DNA of 64,000 nucleotides, taken from NCBI GenBank assembly GCA_963921355.3, contig OZ001190.1:3348001-3412000 (forward strand). Direction: 5' to 3'. The position numbers were made by a program, and so were the translations under genes. This DNA comes from CAWUEZ02 sp963921355. Lineage in GTDB: Bacteria > Pseudomonadota > Alphaproteobacteria > Thalassobaculales > Thalassobaculaceae. Below the pieces are notes generated by a model. That model worked only from the letters and a program-made list of their open reading frames with translations, made no database searches and was not told the origin of the DNA. Shown one piece after another: positions 27,001 through 35,114 of the stretch (within the stretch, counting starts at the first letter, position 1; each line of letters opens with the position of its first letter).

Positions 27001-27756
27001 ATGGGCGGGCAAGACGCGCGCTCGCAGCAGCGGCAACCGCGGTTTCTGGCCGCCGGTGACACCGCCTTCGTCGTGGAATTCGGCGAGGCCGTCGATCCGG
27101 CGATCAACCGGCAGGTCATGGATCTAGCACGGGCGATCCGCCAGACGGCACCCGCGGGCGTGGTGGATCTGGTCCCGACCTTTCGCTCTCTCATGGTTCA
27201 CTACGACCCCACGACGGTTCGGCGAACCGCGCTTGAGCAGCAGGTTCACGATCTGATCGGAAGCGAGGTGGAAGGTGCGTCGGCGGGGCGGCTGTGGCGC
27301 ATGCCGACGCTCTATGGCGGCGCCTACGGCCCGGACCTGGAAGAGGTGGCGTCCCAGACCGGTCTGGCAGTCGATGCGGTCGTCGAATGCCATGCCTCGG
27401 TCGAGTACGAGGTCTACATGATGGGCTTTCTGCCGGGACTGCCCTACCTCGGCATTCTGCCCGAGGCGCTTGCGCTGCCGCGCCGCTCGGAGCCCCGGGT
27501 TCGGGTCCCGGCCGGATCGGTCGCGATCGCCACCAACCTGGCCAACATCTATCCGAGTGAGTCTCCCGGGGGCTGGCACATCTTGGGACGGACGCCGATC
27601 GAACTGTTCGATCTGCGCCGCCCGGTCCCGATCCTGCTGGATGCCGGCGACCGGATCCGCTTCGAGCCGATCGACGAGGACACCTTCACGCGGCTGCATG
27701 CCCGCGCCGAAACCGGCGATCCGGTGATCGAACCGGAGACGGAAGCGGCATCATGA
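27001..27756 (+). CDS. pxpB: 5-oxoprolinase subunit B (KipI family)
   Basis: A 251-residue carboxyltransferase-domain protein: FLAAGDTAFVVEFG, the YDPTTVRR strand, YGGAYGPDLEEVA, then the signature YMMGFLPGLPYLGILPEALALPRRSEPRVRVPAGSVAIA in pieces along residues 140-180, and ESPGGWHILGRTPIELFD. It forms the PxpBC complex that works with PxpA. The start is ATG 27001; the frame extends upstream antisense to pxpA but has no family sequence. Its stop overlaps pxpC as ATGA. Confidence 0.94.
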   Translation: MGGQDARSQQRQPRFLAAGDTAFVVEFGEAVDPAINRQVMDLARAIRQTAPAGVVDLVPTFRSLMVHYDPTTVRRTALEQQVHDLIGSEVEGASAGRLWRMPTLYGGAYGPDLEEVASQTGLAVDAVVECHASVEYEVYMMGFLPGLPYLGILPEALALPRRSEPRVRVPAGSVAIATNLANIYPSESPGGWHILGRTPIELFDLRRPVPILLDAGDRIRFEPIDEDTFTRLHARAETGDPVIEPETEAAS

Positions 27757-28781
27757 CGGGTCTCAACGTCATTCAGGCTGGATTTGCGCCGACGGTTCAG
27801 GATCTCGGCCGCCCCCATGTTCAGCATCTGGGCGTGCCGCCGTCGGGCGCCCTCGATCCGGTGGCGCTGACGATCGCCAACGCGCTGGTTGGAAACCCGC
27901 GCTCAGCCGCCGCCCTGGAATTCCGGGTGATGGGCCCGACACTTGAAGTGAGCGGCGGTGCCGCGCGGATTGCGCTGGTCGGTACCGACGCCGGTATCGA
28001 GATCCTGGGCGAGCGGCCCGGTACGATCGCGTCGCACCAATCCGTGTGCCTGATGCCGGGGACCCGCTTTCGCATCGGGGGCATTGCCGACACCGGTGTC
28101 GCCTATCTGTCTGTGCAGGGCGGCATCGAGGTTCCGGAGGTCTACGGATCGCGCGCCACCTACGTGCGCGCGCGGATCGGCGGGATCGACGGACGAGCGG
28201 TTCGGGACGGTGATTTCCTGGCTGTCGCCCTCGACGCGGCGGAGCCGGGTGAGGAGAAACGCTCCGCCGATCTCGACTGGCGGAGCGACGCGACGCCTCT
28301 GAGAGTGATCCTGGGACCCCAGGACGATTTCTTCACCGAGGACAGCATCGCCCGCTTCTTCGCCTCGGAGTACAGCTGCTCGCGCGAGGCGGATCGGATG
28401 GGCATGCGCCTGGACGGCCCGATCCTCGAGCACCGGCGCGGCCATGACATCGTGTCGGACGGCATCGTGACCGGCGCGATCCAGGTACCGGGGGCGGGCC
28501 GACCGATCGTCCTGCTGGCCGATCACCAGACGACCGGGGGGTATCCGAAACTCGGGACCGTGGTCTCGGCCGACATTCCGCGCCTCGGCCGCATGCGGCC
28601 CGGCGATACGATGAGGTTTCAGGAGGTCGACGTGGCGACGGCCGAACAGGCCCGTGTTGATCTCGACACGCAGACGGCGCGGGTTGTCGAACGGCTCGAA
28701 CCGGCCGGTGCCTGGTTGGACGAGGCGGCGCTGTACCAGGAGAACCTGGTCAGCGGCGTCGTCGGCCCGGACCCGGCCTAG
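27753..28781 (+). CDS. pxpC: 5-oxoprolinase subunit C (biotin-dependent carboxyltransferase family)
   Basis: A 342-residue PxpC/KipA-type protein: VIQAGFAPTVQDLGRPHVQHLG, PPSGALDPVALTIANALVGN, YLSVQGGIEVPEVYGSRATY, then GAIQVPGAGRPIVLLADHQTTGGYPKLGTVVSADIPRLG across residues 245-285. It completes the 5-oxoprolinase set. Its TAG stop forms part of the left end of the cloverleaf element at 28778. Confidence 0.94.
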   Translation: MTGLNVIQAGFAPTVQDLGRPHVQHLGVPPSGALDPVALTIANALVGNPRSAAALEFRVMGPTLEVSGGAARIALVGTDAGIEILGERPGTIASHQSVCLMPGTRFRIGGIADTGVAYLSVQGGIEVPEVYGSRATYVRARIGGIDGRAVRDGDFLAVALDAAEPGEEKRSADLDWRSDATPLRVILGPQDDFFTEDSIARFFASEYSCSREADRMGMRLDGPILEHRRGHDIVSDGIVTGAIQVPGAGRPIVLLADHQTTGGYPKLGTVVSADIPRLGRMRPGDTMRFQEVDVATAEQARVDLDTQTARVVERLEPAGAWLDEAALYQENLVSGVVGPDPA

Positions 28782-28898
28782 TGGTCTGATCGAAACGTTT
28801 GGTACCCAAACGTTTCGTGAATCAGCCCACATATTCAATTACGTGGTGGGGCGATTCACCGAACGGATGGGACTCATCCGATCGGATCGCACCACTAG
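28778..28898. mobile_element. 121-bp cloverleaf inverted-repeat element, MITE-like
   Basis: The element is bounded by CTAG at both ends. Outer arms CTAGTGGTCTGATC (28778-28791) and GATCGCACCACTAG (28885-28898) pair at 12 of 14 positions. Inside are three hairpins: GAAACGTTTG/CAAACGTTTC (28792-28816), GTGAATC/GATTCAC (28817-28859, with inner GCCCAC/GTGGGGC), and CGGATG/CATCCG (28864-28880). This folds as a four-way junction. The CTAG ends recall the CTAG target preference of IS630-type elements, so a small non-autonomous derivative is one reading; a bidirectional terminator is another. It overlaps the pxpC stop codon. Confidence 0.6.
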
Positions 28899-28914
28899 AT
28901 CGGCGCCGCCTGTT

Positions 28915-29946
28915 CTATCCGGCCCGGCTGTAGCGCCAGACGCCGGCGGTATCGGTATCCCGCCGCAATCGGCCGCTCTCGACCATGTGGTTCAGGTGGG
29001 CGAGGCTCTCGCCGATCGCAAAACGGCTTTGGTGCGCGTCGAGCTGACGCCGGAACATATGGCTCATGACGTCGGCCGCGGAGGAGGGCCGGTGGCAGAC
29101 CTCTTCGGCCAGGTCGAAGCGCTGTTCGTGATGGGCGGCGAGATCGGCGCGCCGCTCCGGCAGACCGCGAAACGGCCTGTCGTGCGAGGGCAGGACCAGG
29201 ATGTCGTCGTTCAGGTAGTTCAGGGATCCGAGGAACGCGAGATAGTCCTTCAGCGGATTACCGTCCGGCTCGTTCCACCAGACCGAGACGTTCGGCGAGA
29301 TCCGCGGCAACAGGAAGTCGCCGCCGAGAATGATGTTCTCTTCGGCGCAGTGCAGACAGACATGTTCCGGGGAATGACCGCTGCCGATCACCGCCGCCCA
29401 TTGCCGTCCGCCGATCTCCAGCGCGGTTTCGTGGGTGATCCGGGAGTACACCATCGGCACGGCCGTGACCTGCCGGCGGTAGGTGTTGCCCATCGCGTGG
29501 AGGTCCTGGACCAGCGTCTCCGACAATCCGGCCCGGCGGTAGAACCCGATCACACCATCGATGAAGTCCGTGGTGTCGTCGAGCCGGATGGCCCGCGCCG
29601 ACAGCCACTCCGTCCGGCTCATCCAGAGCGGGGCGTCGGTGCGCTCGAGCATCCATCCGGCGTTGCCCATGTGATCGGGGTGGAAGTGGGTGACGATCAC
29701 CTGGGTGATCGGCTTGCCGCCCAACCCAGTATCGAGGATCCGCGTCCAGAGCCCCTGGGTCTGTTCGTTGGCGATGCCGGTATCGACCAGGACCCAGCCG
29801 TCACCGTCGTCGAGCAGGTAGAGGTTCACATGATCGAGGGCGAAGGGCAGGGGCATCCGCACCCAGAGAACGCCGGGTGCAACCTCCAACACCGCGCCGG
29901 CCTCCGGCAGGGTGTCGCCGAGAATGTAGTCAACGTCTGTTTTCAT
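28915..29946 (-). CDS. MBL-fold metallo-hydrolase
   Basis: A 343-residue metallo-beta-lactamase-fold hydrolase with the zinc motif THFHPDHMG, the third His in GSGHSPEHVCL, the bridging Asp in ILGGDFLLP and a late His in VLPSHDRPF. The C-terminal helical extension of about 90 residues resembles LACTB2-like members. The start is ATG 29946 (MKTDVDYI). It lies 48 bp downstream of the second phnE on the same strand. It is not the tRNase Z-like PhnP, though PhnP itself is missing from this locus, so a phosphonate-linked role is only a possibility. Confidence 0.85.
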   Translation of the reverse strand: MKTDVDYILGDTLPEAGAVLEVAPGVLWVRMPLPFALDHVNLYLLDDGDGWVLVDTGIANEQTQGLWTRILDTGLGGKPITQVIVTHFHPDHMGNAGWMLERTDAPLWMSRTEWLSARAIRLDDTTDFIDGVIGFYRRAGLSETLVQDLHAMGNTYRRQVTAVPMVYSRITHETALEIGGRQWAAVIGSGHSPEHVCLHCAEENIILGGDFLLPRISPNVSVWWNEPDGNPLKDYLAFLGSLNYLNDDILVLPSHDRPFRGLPERRADLAAHHEQRFDLAEEVCHRPSSAADVMSHMFRRQLDAHQSRFAIGESLAHLNHMVESGRLRRDTDTAGVWRYSRAG

Positions 29947-29994
29947 GGGGCGCGACCGTAGACGGAAATTCGGCCGGTGCAAGTACCGCGCGGA

Positions 29995-30863
29995 TCAGAG
30001 TTCTCGTTTGCCGATCAGTTTGAGGCGCACCCACTTCGACAGGGTGTCGATGATCGCGACCATGACCAGGATCAGCACAATGATGAAGGCCGCCTGATCC
30101 CAGTACTGCACCTTCATCCGCTCCGAGAGCTGCATGCCGATGCCACCGGCCCCGACGATGCCGAGGATCGTCGCCGAGCGGGTGTTGCTCTCGAACCAGT
30201 AGAGCGAGAGCGACAGGAAGACCGGCATGACCTGTGGCAGGAAGCCGAACCGGTAGCGCTGCATGTTGCTGGCCCCGGTCGCCTTCACACCTCGATCGGG
30301 CGCCGGTCCAGGTTCTCGATCGCTTCCGAATACAGTTTGGACAGGGTCCCGGTATCGCTCACGATGATCGACAGCACGCCGGCAAGTGGTCCGAGGCCGA
30401 CCGCGCGCACGAACACCAGCGCCCAGATCAGCGTGTCGACACCGCGCAGGAGATCCAGGAACCGGCGGGTCACGTGGTGAATGATCAGGTTGGGCACCAC
30501 GTTCTTGGCGGCGATGAAGCCGAACACCATGGCGAACAGCGAGGCGATGAACGTTCCCAGGAAGGCCATACCCAGGGTCTCGCCGAGGCCGACGAAGATT
30601 CCGGCGAAGTCCCAGCTCAGGAAATCGTTCCAGATCACCATGTGGTAGAGCACGTTGCCCATTTTGTGCAGGCCGCCGAACAGCTTCTCGAAGGTGATCT
30701 CGAACGCCCAGACACAGAAGGCGAAATAGGCGATCGCGCCGGCGATCAGCGCTCGCCGACCCCAGAAGACCTTGGTCGAGGACCGGAAGGCTTCGGGAAA
30801 ACGCTCCGACGCGGCGCGGATATCGGCGTCGGTGATCGAGGCGATACCGTGGGTCACGGTCAT
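29995..30863 (-). pseudogene. phnE: Phosphonate ABC transporter permease PhnE (second copy), frameshifted
   Basis: The permease reads MTVTHGIASI through LDRRPIEV in one frame and then stops near 30285. The family sequence resumes one base out of phase as GVKATGASNMQRYRFGFLPQ and GIVGAGGIGMQL to 29995. Adding one G at the GAGGTGTG site (about 30288-30293) restores an intact protein of about 289 residues with six membrane segments and the EAA loop. Either a real one-base loss or a read error. If real, the pump relies on the upstream intact phnE copy, which normally pairs with it. Confidence 0.88.
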
Positions 30864-31783
30864 ACCAGGTTCTCCCTGCCGATGAAGCGGTGCCGAACGC
30901 GTTCCGACACCAGATCAACGCAGGTGACGGTGGCGACGATCAGCAGGACCAGGGCGCTGACCTCTTCGTAGTGATTGAAGTTGATCACGTAGTAGAGCTC
31001 CTGGCCGACGCCGCCGGCGCCGACGAACCCGATGATCGACGACGCCCGGATGTTGATCTCGAAGCGCAGCAGCGTGTAGCTGACGAAGTTCGGCAGGACC
31101 TGGGGTACGACCCCGTGGCGGATCTCGTCGAACCAGGACCCGCCGGCGGCACGGATCCCTTCCATCGGCTTGGTGTCGACGTTCTCGTTGACCTCGGAGA
31201 ACAGCTTGCCGAGGGCGCCGGCTGAGTGGATCGCGATCGCGAAAATCCCCGCGAGCGGGCCGATGCCGAAGGCCCACACGAAGGTGATCGCGAAGATCAC
31301 TTCCGGCACACCGCGGCAGATCTCCATGTAGCGCCGGCAGACGTGATAGACCCAGCCGTTCGGCGCCAGGTTGCGGCTGGCCGGAAAGCACAGGATGAAT
31401 CCGCCGATCGTGCCGAAGATCGTGGCGAAGAACGCCATGTTCACGGTCTCGAGCAGCAGCTGAACGTAGCGTGGCAGGTTGAAGTACCAGTACGCCAGCG
31501 AGCCTTCGGTCTTGGTGTCGGCGAACAGCAGCGCCGGGTCGAGCACCGGCAGGATGTCGTGGATGTAGTCGCCGATCTTCGGCACGCCGGCGGCCAGCTT
31601 CTCGGGAAAGAAATTCGAGATGTAGACGGCAGCGGCCAGCATCAGCACGAAGAGGAGGCCGCAGACCAGGCTGTTGAGTCGACGAACCCGGTCGAGTTCG
31701 GCGCGGTGACGCTCGAACACCGTGACCGGGTTCTGGCCGTCGGCGATGTCGATACTCTTCACGTCCGTCTTGCTGGCGCTCAC
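30860..31783 (-). CDS. phnE: Phosphonate ABC transporter permease PhnE (first copy)
   Basis: A 307-residue inner-membrane permease with a long cytosolic N-terminus, about six membrane segments (first near residues 40-60), and the EAA-type loop MEGIRAAGGSWFDEIRHGVVPQVLPNF, followed by SSIIGFVGAGGVGQELYY. It works with PhnC and PhnD in phosphonate uptake. Two tandem phnE genes are common in alphaproteobacteria. The start codon of the second copy overlaps its stop. Confidence 0.95.
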   Translation of the reverse strand: MSASKTDVKSIDIADGQNPVTVFERHRAELDRVRRLNSLVCGLLFVLMLAAAVYISNFFPEKLAAGVPKIGDYIHDILPVLDPALLFADTKTEGSLAYWYFNLPRYVQLLLETVNMAFFATIFGTIGGFILCFPASRNLAPNGWVYHVCRRYMEICRGVPEVIFAITFVWAFGIGPLAGIFAIAIHSAGALGKLFSEVNENVDTKPMEGIRAAGGSWFDEIRHGVVPQVLPNFVSYTLLRFEINIRASSIIGFVGAGGVGQELYYVINFNHYEEVSALVLLIVATVTCVDLVSERVRHRFIGRENLV

Positions 31784-31825
31784 GGCGGCGGCTTCCCTGC
31801 AGAAATCAGACCAACGAATGAAAGC

Positions 31826-31849
31826 GGCGGAGGGCCGGGGCCCTCCGCC
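31826..31849 (-). terminator. strong stem-loop between phnD and phnE
   Basis: The arms GGCGGAGGGCC and GGCCCTCCGCC form an 11-bp perfect inverted repeat 18-41 bp after the phnD stop and before phnE. There is no T-tract, so it is more likely a processing or stability hairpin that keeps binding-protein mRNA abundant than a full terminator. Confidence 0.6.
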
Positions 31850-31866
31850 AGGGAGCGACTGTGAGA

Positions 31867-32820
31867 TCAGCCGCGGCGGGACTTCGCCAGTTCGCGCCGC
31901 ATCTCGATGATCGGCTTGTAGAAGTCGTGGCCGACCGGCTGGAAGCTGTTGAACTTGCCGCCGGCGATGGCCTCGGCGCAGGCCCGGTCTTCCAGCGGCA
32001 GGCTGACCAGGATGCCGCGCATCATGTCCTTCAGCTCCTGCGGGACGTCCTGGCGGATCACCCGCGGGCCGTTGGTGATCAGGTTCGACTTCCAGATGAT
32101 GCGGAGGTCGTCCATGTCCAGCGCCCCCTTGTCGACCATCTTGCGCAGGTTGCCACGCGAGTAGCCGTTGGCTGCGTCGCCGACACCCGACGTCCAGGTG
32201 ACGCCGGCGTCGTACTGGCCGTTCAGGACGGCAACGACGGCCTGTTCGTGGCCGCCACCGAAACCGGTCTCGGAGAAGAACTCCTTCGGGTGGTGACCGC
32301 CGGCCTTCAGTTCGTGGGACGGCACCAGGTAGCCCGAGGTCGAGTTCGGATCGGCGAAGGCCAGGGTCTTGCCCTTGAGGTCGTCGAGCGATTTGTACGG
32401 GCTGTCGGCGCGGACATACATGACCGAGTAGTAGCCGAGCGAGCCGTCGACCTGCTCGGTGGTGACCAGCGGTTCGATCGCATCCGGTTCCTGGATCGCG
32501 ATGCCGGCATAGCCCGAAGAGCCGAGGCCGGCGTATTCCAGATTGCCCGAGATCAGCCCCTGCATGACGCCGGCATAGTCCGAAGCCGGGTAAAGTTCGA
32601 CCGGAACGCCGAGGCGGGATTCCAGATGGTCCTTGAAGCAGGCGTAGTTCTTCAGCCGGTCGGCTTCGTTCTCACCGCCCAGAATGCCGACCCGGAACAC
32701 CGGGACTTCCTGGCGCCAGTCGTCGGCGGCCAGCGCCGTGTTGACGGTTGTCAGCATTGGAAGGGCGGTCAGGGCGGCAAAGCCGGCCAGGGCTGCACCC
32801 AGAGTGCGGCGTGCGATCAT
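31867..32820 (-). CDS. phnD: Phosphonate ABC transporter substrate-binding protein PhnD
   Basis: A 317-residue periplasmic binding protein with a signal peptide of about 31 residues (basic start, hydrophobic core, ALA cleavage before ADDWRQ). Family marks are VGILGGENEADRLKNYACFKDHLESRLGVPVELYPASDYAGVMQGL in parts, FADPNSTSGYLVP with the phosphonate-binding Ser/Thr loop, and DAGVTWTSGVGD. It delivers phosphonates to the PhnCE pump. A stem-loop follows it. Confidence 0.95.
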   Translation of the reverse strand: MIARRTLGAALAGFAALTALPMLTTVNTALAADDWRQEVPVFRVGILGGENEADRLKNYACFKDHLESRLGVPVELYPASDYAGVMQGLISGNLEYAGLGSSGYAGIAIQEPDAIEPLVTTEQVDGSLGYYSVMYVRADSPYKSLDDLKGKTLAFADPNSTSGYLVPSHELKAGGHHPKEFFSETGFGGGHEQAVVAVLNGQYDAGVTWTSGVGDAANGYSRGNLRKMVDKGALDMDDLRIIWKSNLITNGPRVIRQDVPQELKDMMRGILVSLPLEDRACAEAIAGGKFNSFQPVGHDFYKPIIEMRRELAKSRRG

Positions 32821-32879
32821 GGTTGTTCTCCTTGACGCTTCAGAATTGTCTGTCGGGATCGAAGGGGAGGGCGCGGCGC

Positions 32880-33704
32880 TCAGGCCACCGCAACCTGTGG
32901 CGGGGCGGCCCGCTCTCGAGCCGGCCCGATTGACGTGGACGTCACGCCCTCGCTGAGCGATTCGTCCAAGCCATCAACGCCGTAGATTTCTCTCGCGACG
33001 TCGGTGGAGAGTTCCTGCGGACTGCCGTCGAAGACGACTCGTCCCGCCTGCATGCCGAAGATCCGGTCGCAATAGGCGCGCGCGGTGTCGAGGGTGTGCA
33101 GGTTGCAGATCACGGTGATGCCCTCTTCGCCATTGATGGTGCGAAGGGCATCCATGACGATGCTGGCATTGCGCGGGTCGAGCGAGGCGATTGGTTCATC
33201 GGCCAGAAGGATGCGCGGTTCCTGCATCAGGGCCCGGGCGATGGCGACCCGCTGCTGCTGGCCGCCGGACAGCGTGTCGGCGCGTTGCAGGGCGGTCTGC
33301 GCCATATCCAGGCGATCGAGCGCCTGAATGGCGAGTGCGCGCTCCGCTGAGGTGAAGCGCTTGAGCATGCTGTTGGCGAACCCGTGATAGTTCAGCCGTC
33401 CAAGCAGGACGTTGGTGATCACATCCAGCCGGTTCACCAGGTTGAACTGCTGAAAGATCATCGAGCACCGCGCCCGCCAGGCCATCAGTTCCCGACTCTT
33501 GAGGTTCGATACTTCAGCACCCTCGAAGTGGATCGATCCGCCGGTCGGCTCCGCCAGACGGTTGATCAGGCGGAGCATGGTGGATTTGCCCGCACCCGAC
33601 CGGCCGATCACGCCGACCATCTGACCGTTTGGAATGTCGAGGGTTACGTCGTCGACCGCACGGACGCTGTCGAAGTGCTTGTGCAACTGACGGATTTCGA
33701 GCAT
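32880..33704 (-). CDS. phnC: Phosphonate ABC transporter ATP-binding protein PhnC
   Basis: A 274-residue ATPase with Walker A GRSGAGKSTMLRLIN, Q-loop MIFQQFNLVNRLDV, signature LSGGQQQRVAIARAL, Walker B ILLADEPIASLD and the H-loop NLHTLDTA. The N-terminal region and the phrase VLLGRLNYHGF are typical of PhnC. It is first in the phnCDEE unit, after a 163-bp spacer from phnN that contains a perfect palindrome. Confidence 0.95.
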   Translation of the reverse strand: MLEIRQLHKHFDSVRAVDDVTLDIPNGQMVGVIGRSGAGKSTMLRLINRLAEPTGGSIHFEGAEVSNLKSRELMAWRARCSMIFQQFNLVNRLDVITNVLLGRLNYHGFANSMLKRFTSAERALAIQALDRLDMAQTALQRADTLSGGQQQRVAIARALMQEPRILLADEPIASLDPRNASIVMDALRTINGEEGITVICNLHTLDTARAYCDRIFGMQAGRVVFDGSPQELSTDVAREIYGVDGLDESLSEGVTSTSIGPARERAAPPQVAVA

Positions 33705-33791
33705 CGCAGGCCCCGCAACTGATTGGGCACGACCGCATCCGACGATCCGGGGCCAGCGGCGAGATCGGATGCTGAACGCGCGTTGTGCAGT

Positions 33792-33805
33792 GCGATAGCT
33801 ATCGC
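33792..33805. promoter_or_regulatory. perfect palindrome upstream of phnC
   Basis: GCGATAGCTATCGC is a 14-bp perfect palindrome 88-101 bp upstream of the phnC start, in the 163-bp spacer between phnN and phnC. It differs from the palindrome near phnF, so it may bind a different regulator, for example a phosphate-starvation factor. The rest of the spacer shows no gene. Confidence 0.4.
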
Positions 33806-33867
33806 TCTACGGCAACATCGGGGTGACGGTTGTATGAAGTTTCGGTAACGGGAAGGCGTCAGAACGG

Positions 33868-34440
33868 TTAAGGCCGCTCGGCCCCGAGGTTTTCCGCCGT
33901 TTGTATCGCTCGAAGGAACGCGTCCGTCGTCTCTTCCAGCGGACGGTCGTTCACGATGTCGATGACATTCTCACCGGCGATCGGAACCGCCCGGGCCCGC
34001 GCCACCCGCCGCTCGATCTCTGGCCCGGATTCTCGCCCGCGCGCGGCCAGCCTGGCCCTCAGCACGTCTTCCGGAACCGAGAGTGAAATCACGGCCGTTG
34101 GAGGGAACCGGTCGCGGGCCTCATCGATCACGCCACGCGACGTGTTGACCACCACGCTGATGCCGCGCGAGAGACTGTCGGCGATGGTCACGGGAATACC
34201 GTAGAACAGGCCATGGGCGCCCCAGGACAGGGCATAGGCGCCGGAACTGCGACGGGCCTGGAAGGTGTCAGTGGAGATTGCGATGTGCGGCTCGCCGCCG
34301 GCCTCGGCCGGCCGGGTGATCTCACGACGGGGGAAGACCACGTTCGGATCCTCGGCGAGGGTCTCGCGGGCGGCGTCGATCAGCGTGTCTTTGCCCGACC
34401 CCGACGGGCCGACGACGAGGATGAGGGTGCCGCGGGACAC
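33868..34440 (-). CDS. phnN: Ribose 1,5-bisphosphate phosphokinase PhnN
   Basis: PhnN phosphorylates ribose 1,5-bisphosphate to PRPP in the C-P lyase pathway. The 190-residue kinase has Walker A VVGPSGSGKDTLI, FPRREITRP, HIAISTDTF, ALSWGAHGLFYGIP and the guanylate-kinase-like VVVNTSRGVIDEAR. I start at GTG 34440 (VSRGTLILVV); the longer frame upstream is antisense to neighbouring genes. It lies 8 bp after the acetyltransferase gene. Confidence 0.95.
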   Translation of the reverse strand: MSRGTLILVVGPSGSGKDTLIDAARETLAEDPNVVFPRREITRPAEAGGEPHIAISTDTFQARRSSGAYALSWGAHGLFYGIPVTIADSLSRGISVVVNTSRGVIDEARDRFPPTAVISLSVPEDVLRARLAARGRESGPEIERRVARARAVPIAGENVIDIVNDRPLEETTDAFLRAIQTAENLGAERP

Positions 34441-34448
34441 AACAGACC

Positions 34449-35114
34449 CTAGGGCGCGAACTTGTCGGCGAAAGCCTCGGCGTCGAGGTTTCGGAAATCG
34501 GCGAGATGGTCCCGAAGCACGTCGTGGCTCCAGTCCCACCACGCGATCGTCATCAGCTTGGCCTCGGTTTCCTCTGAGACCCGGCGCCGGAGAACCCGGG
34601 CCGGATTGCCGACGACGATCGTGTAGGCCGGCACGTCCTTGGTGACGATCGCCCCGGCTCCGACAATCGCCCCGGTGCCGATCGACACCCCTGGCAGCAC
34701 GATCGCACCGTGGCCGAGCCACTTGTCGTGGCCGATCTCCACCCGATGGGACTGGCGCCAGTCGAAGAATTCCTCTTCCGGATCGCCGAGATCGTACATC
34801 TCGGCGCGGTACATGAAATGATGAAGCGACGCTCGCCAATGCGGGTGGTTGCCCGGGTTGATCCGGCAGTGCGACGCGATGTTCGCGAACTTTCCGATGG
34901 TGGCGAAGGCGATCTGGGAGTCGCTGACGACATAGCTGTAGTCGTCGAACGAGCTCTCCAGCACCGTCGTGCGGGCGCCGACCTCTGTCCAGGCACCGAA
35001 CGTGCTGTCCACCGCCGTGGCTTCGGGGTGGATCCAGGGGCCATCCGGCGACAGCCGGCGATCGGGGGTGCTGCCGGGAGAGCGTTGGAAGTCCGAGGCT
35101 TCAGGCATCGTCAC
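34449..35114 (-). CDS. Hexapeptide-repeat acetyltransferase of the phosphonate cluster
   Basis: A 221-residue left-handed beta-helix protein with IHPEATAVDSTFGAWTEVG, CRINPGNHPHWRASLHHFMYR and GHGAIVLPGVSIGTGAIVGAGAIVTKDVPAYTIVVGNPARVL in separate turns, as in CoA-dependent acetyltransferases. The N-terminal region and the HHFMYR segment match the family found in phn operons with unassigned role. Its GTG start overlaps the phnM stop by 4 nt; an ATG lies 6 bp later at 35108. It is coupled to phnM and phnN. Confidence 0.88.
   Translation of the reverse strand: MTMPEASDFQRSPGSTPDRRLSPDGPWIHPEATAVDSTFGAWTEVGARTTVLESSFDDYSYVVSDSQIAFATIGKFANIASHCRINPGNHPHWRASLHHFMYRAEMYDLGDPEEEFFDWRQSHRVEIGHDKWLGHGAIVLPGVSIGTGAIVGAGAIVTKDVPAYTIVVGNPARVLRRRVSEETEAKLMTIAWWDWSHDVLRDHLADFRNLDAEAFADKFAP

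Noticed and set aside
28915..29946. phnP
   Set aside because: The MBL protein is about 90 residues longer than PhnP and has a LACTB2-like C-terminal extension, not a tRNase Z-like layout.
33868..34839. Long minus-strand frame extending phnN upstream
   Set aside because: Only the part from GTG 34440 has PhnN sequence; the extension is shadow sequence of the acetyltransferase gene.
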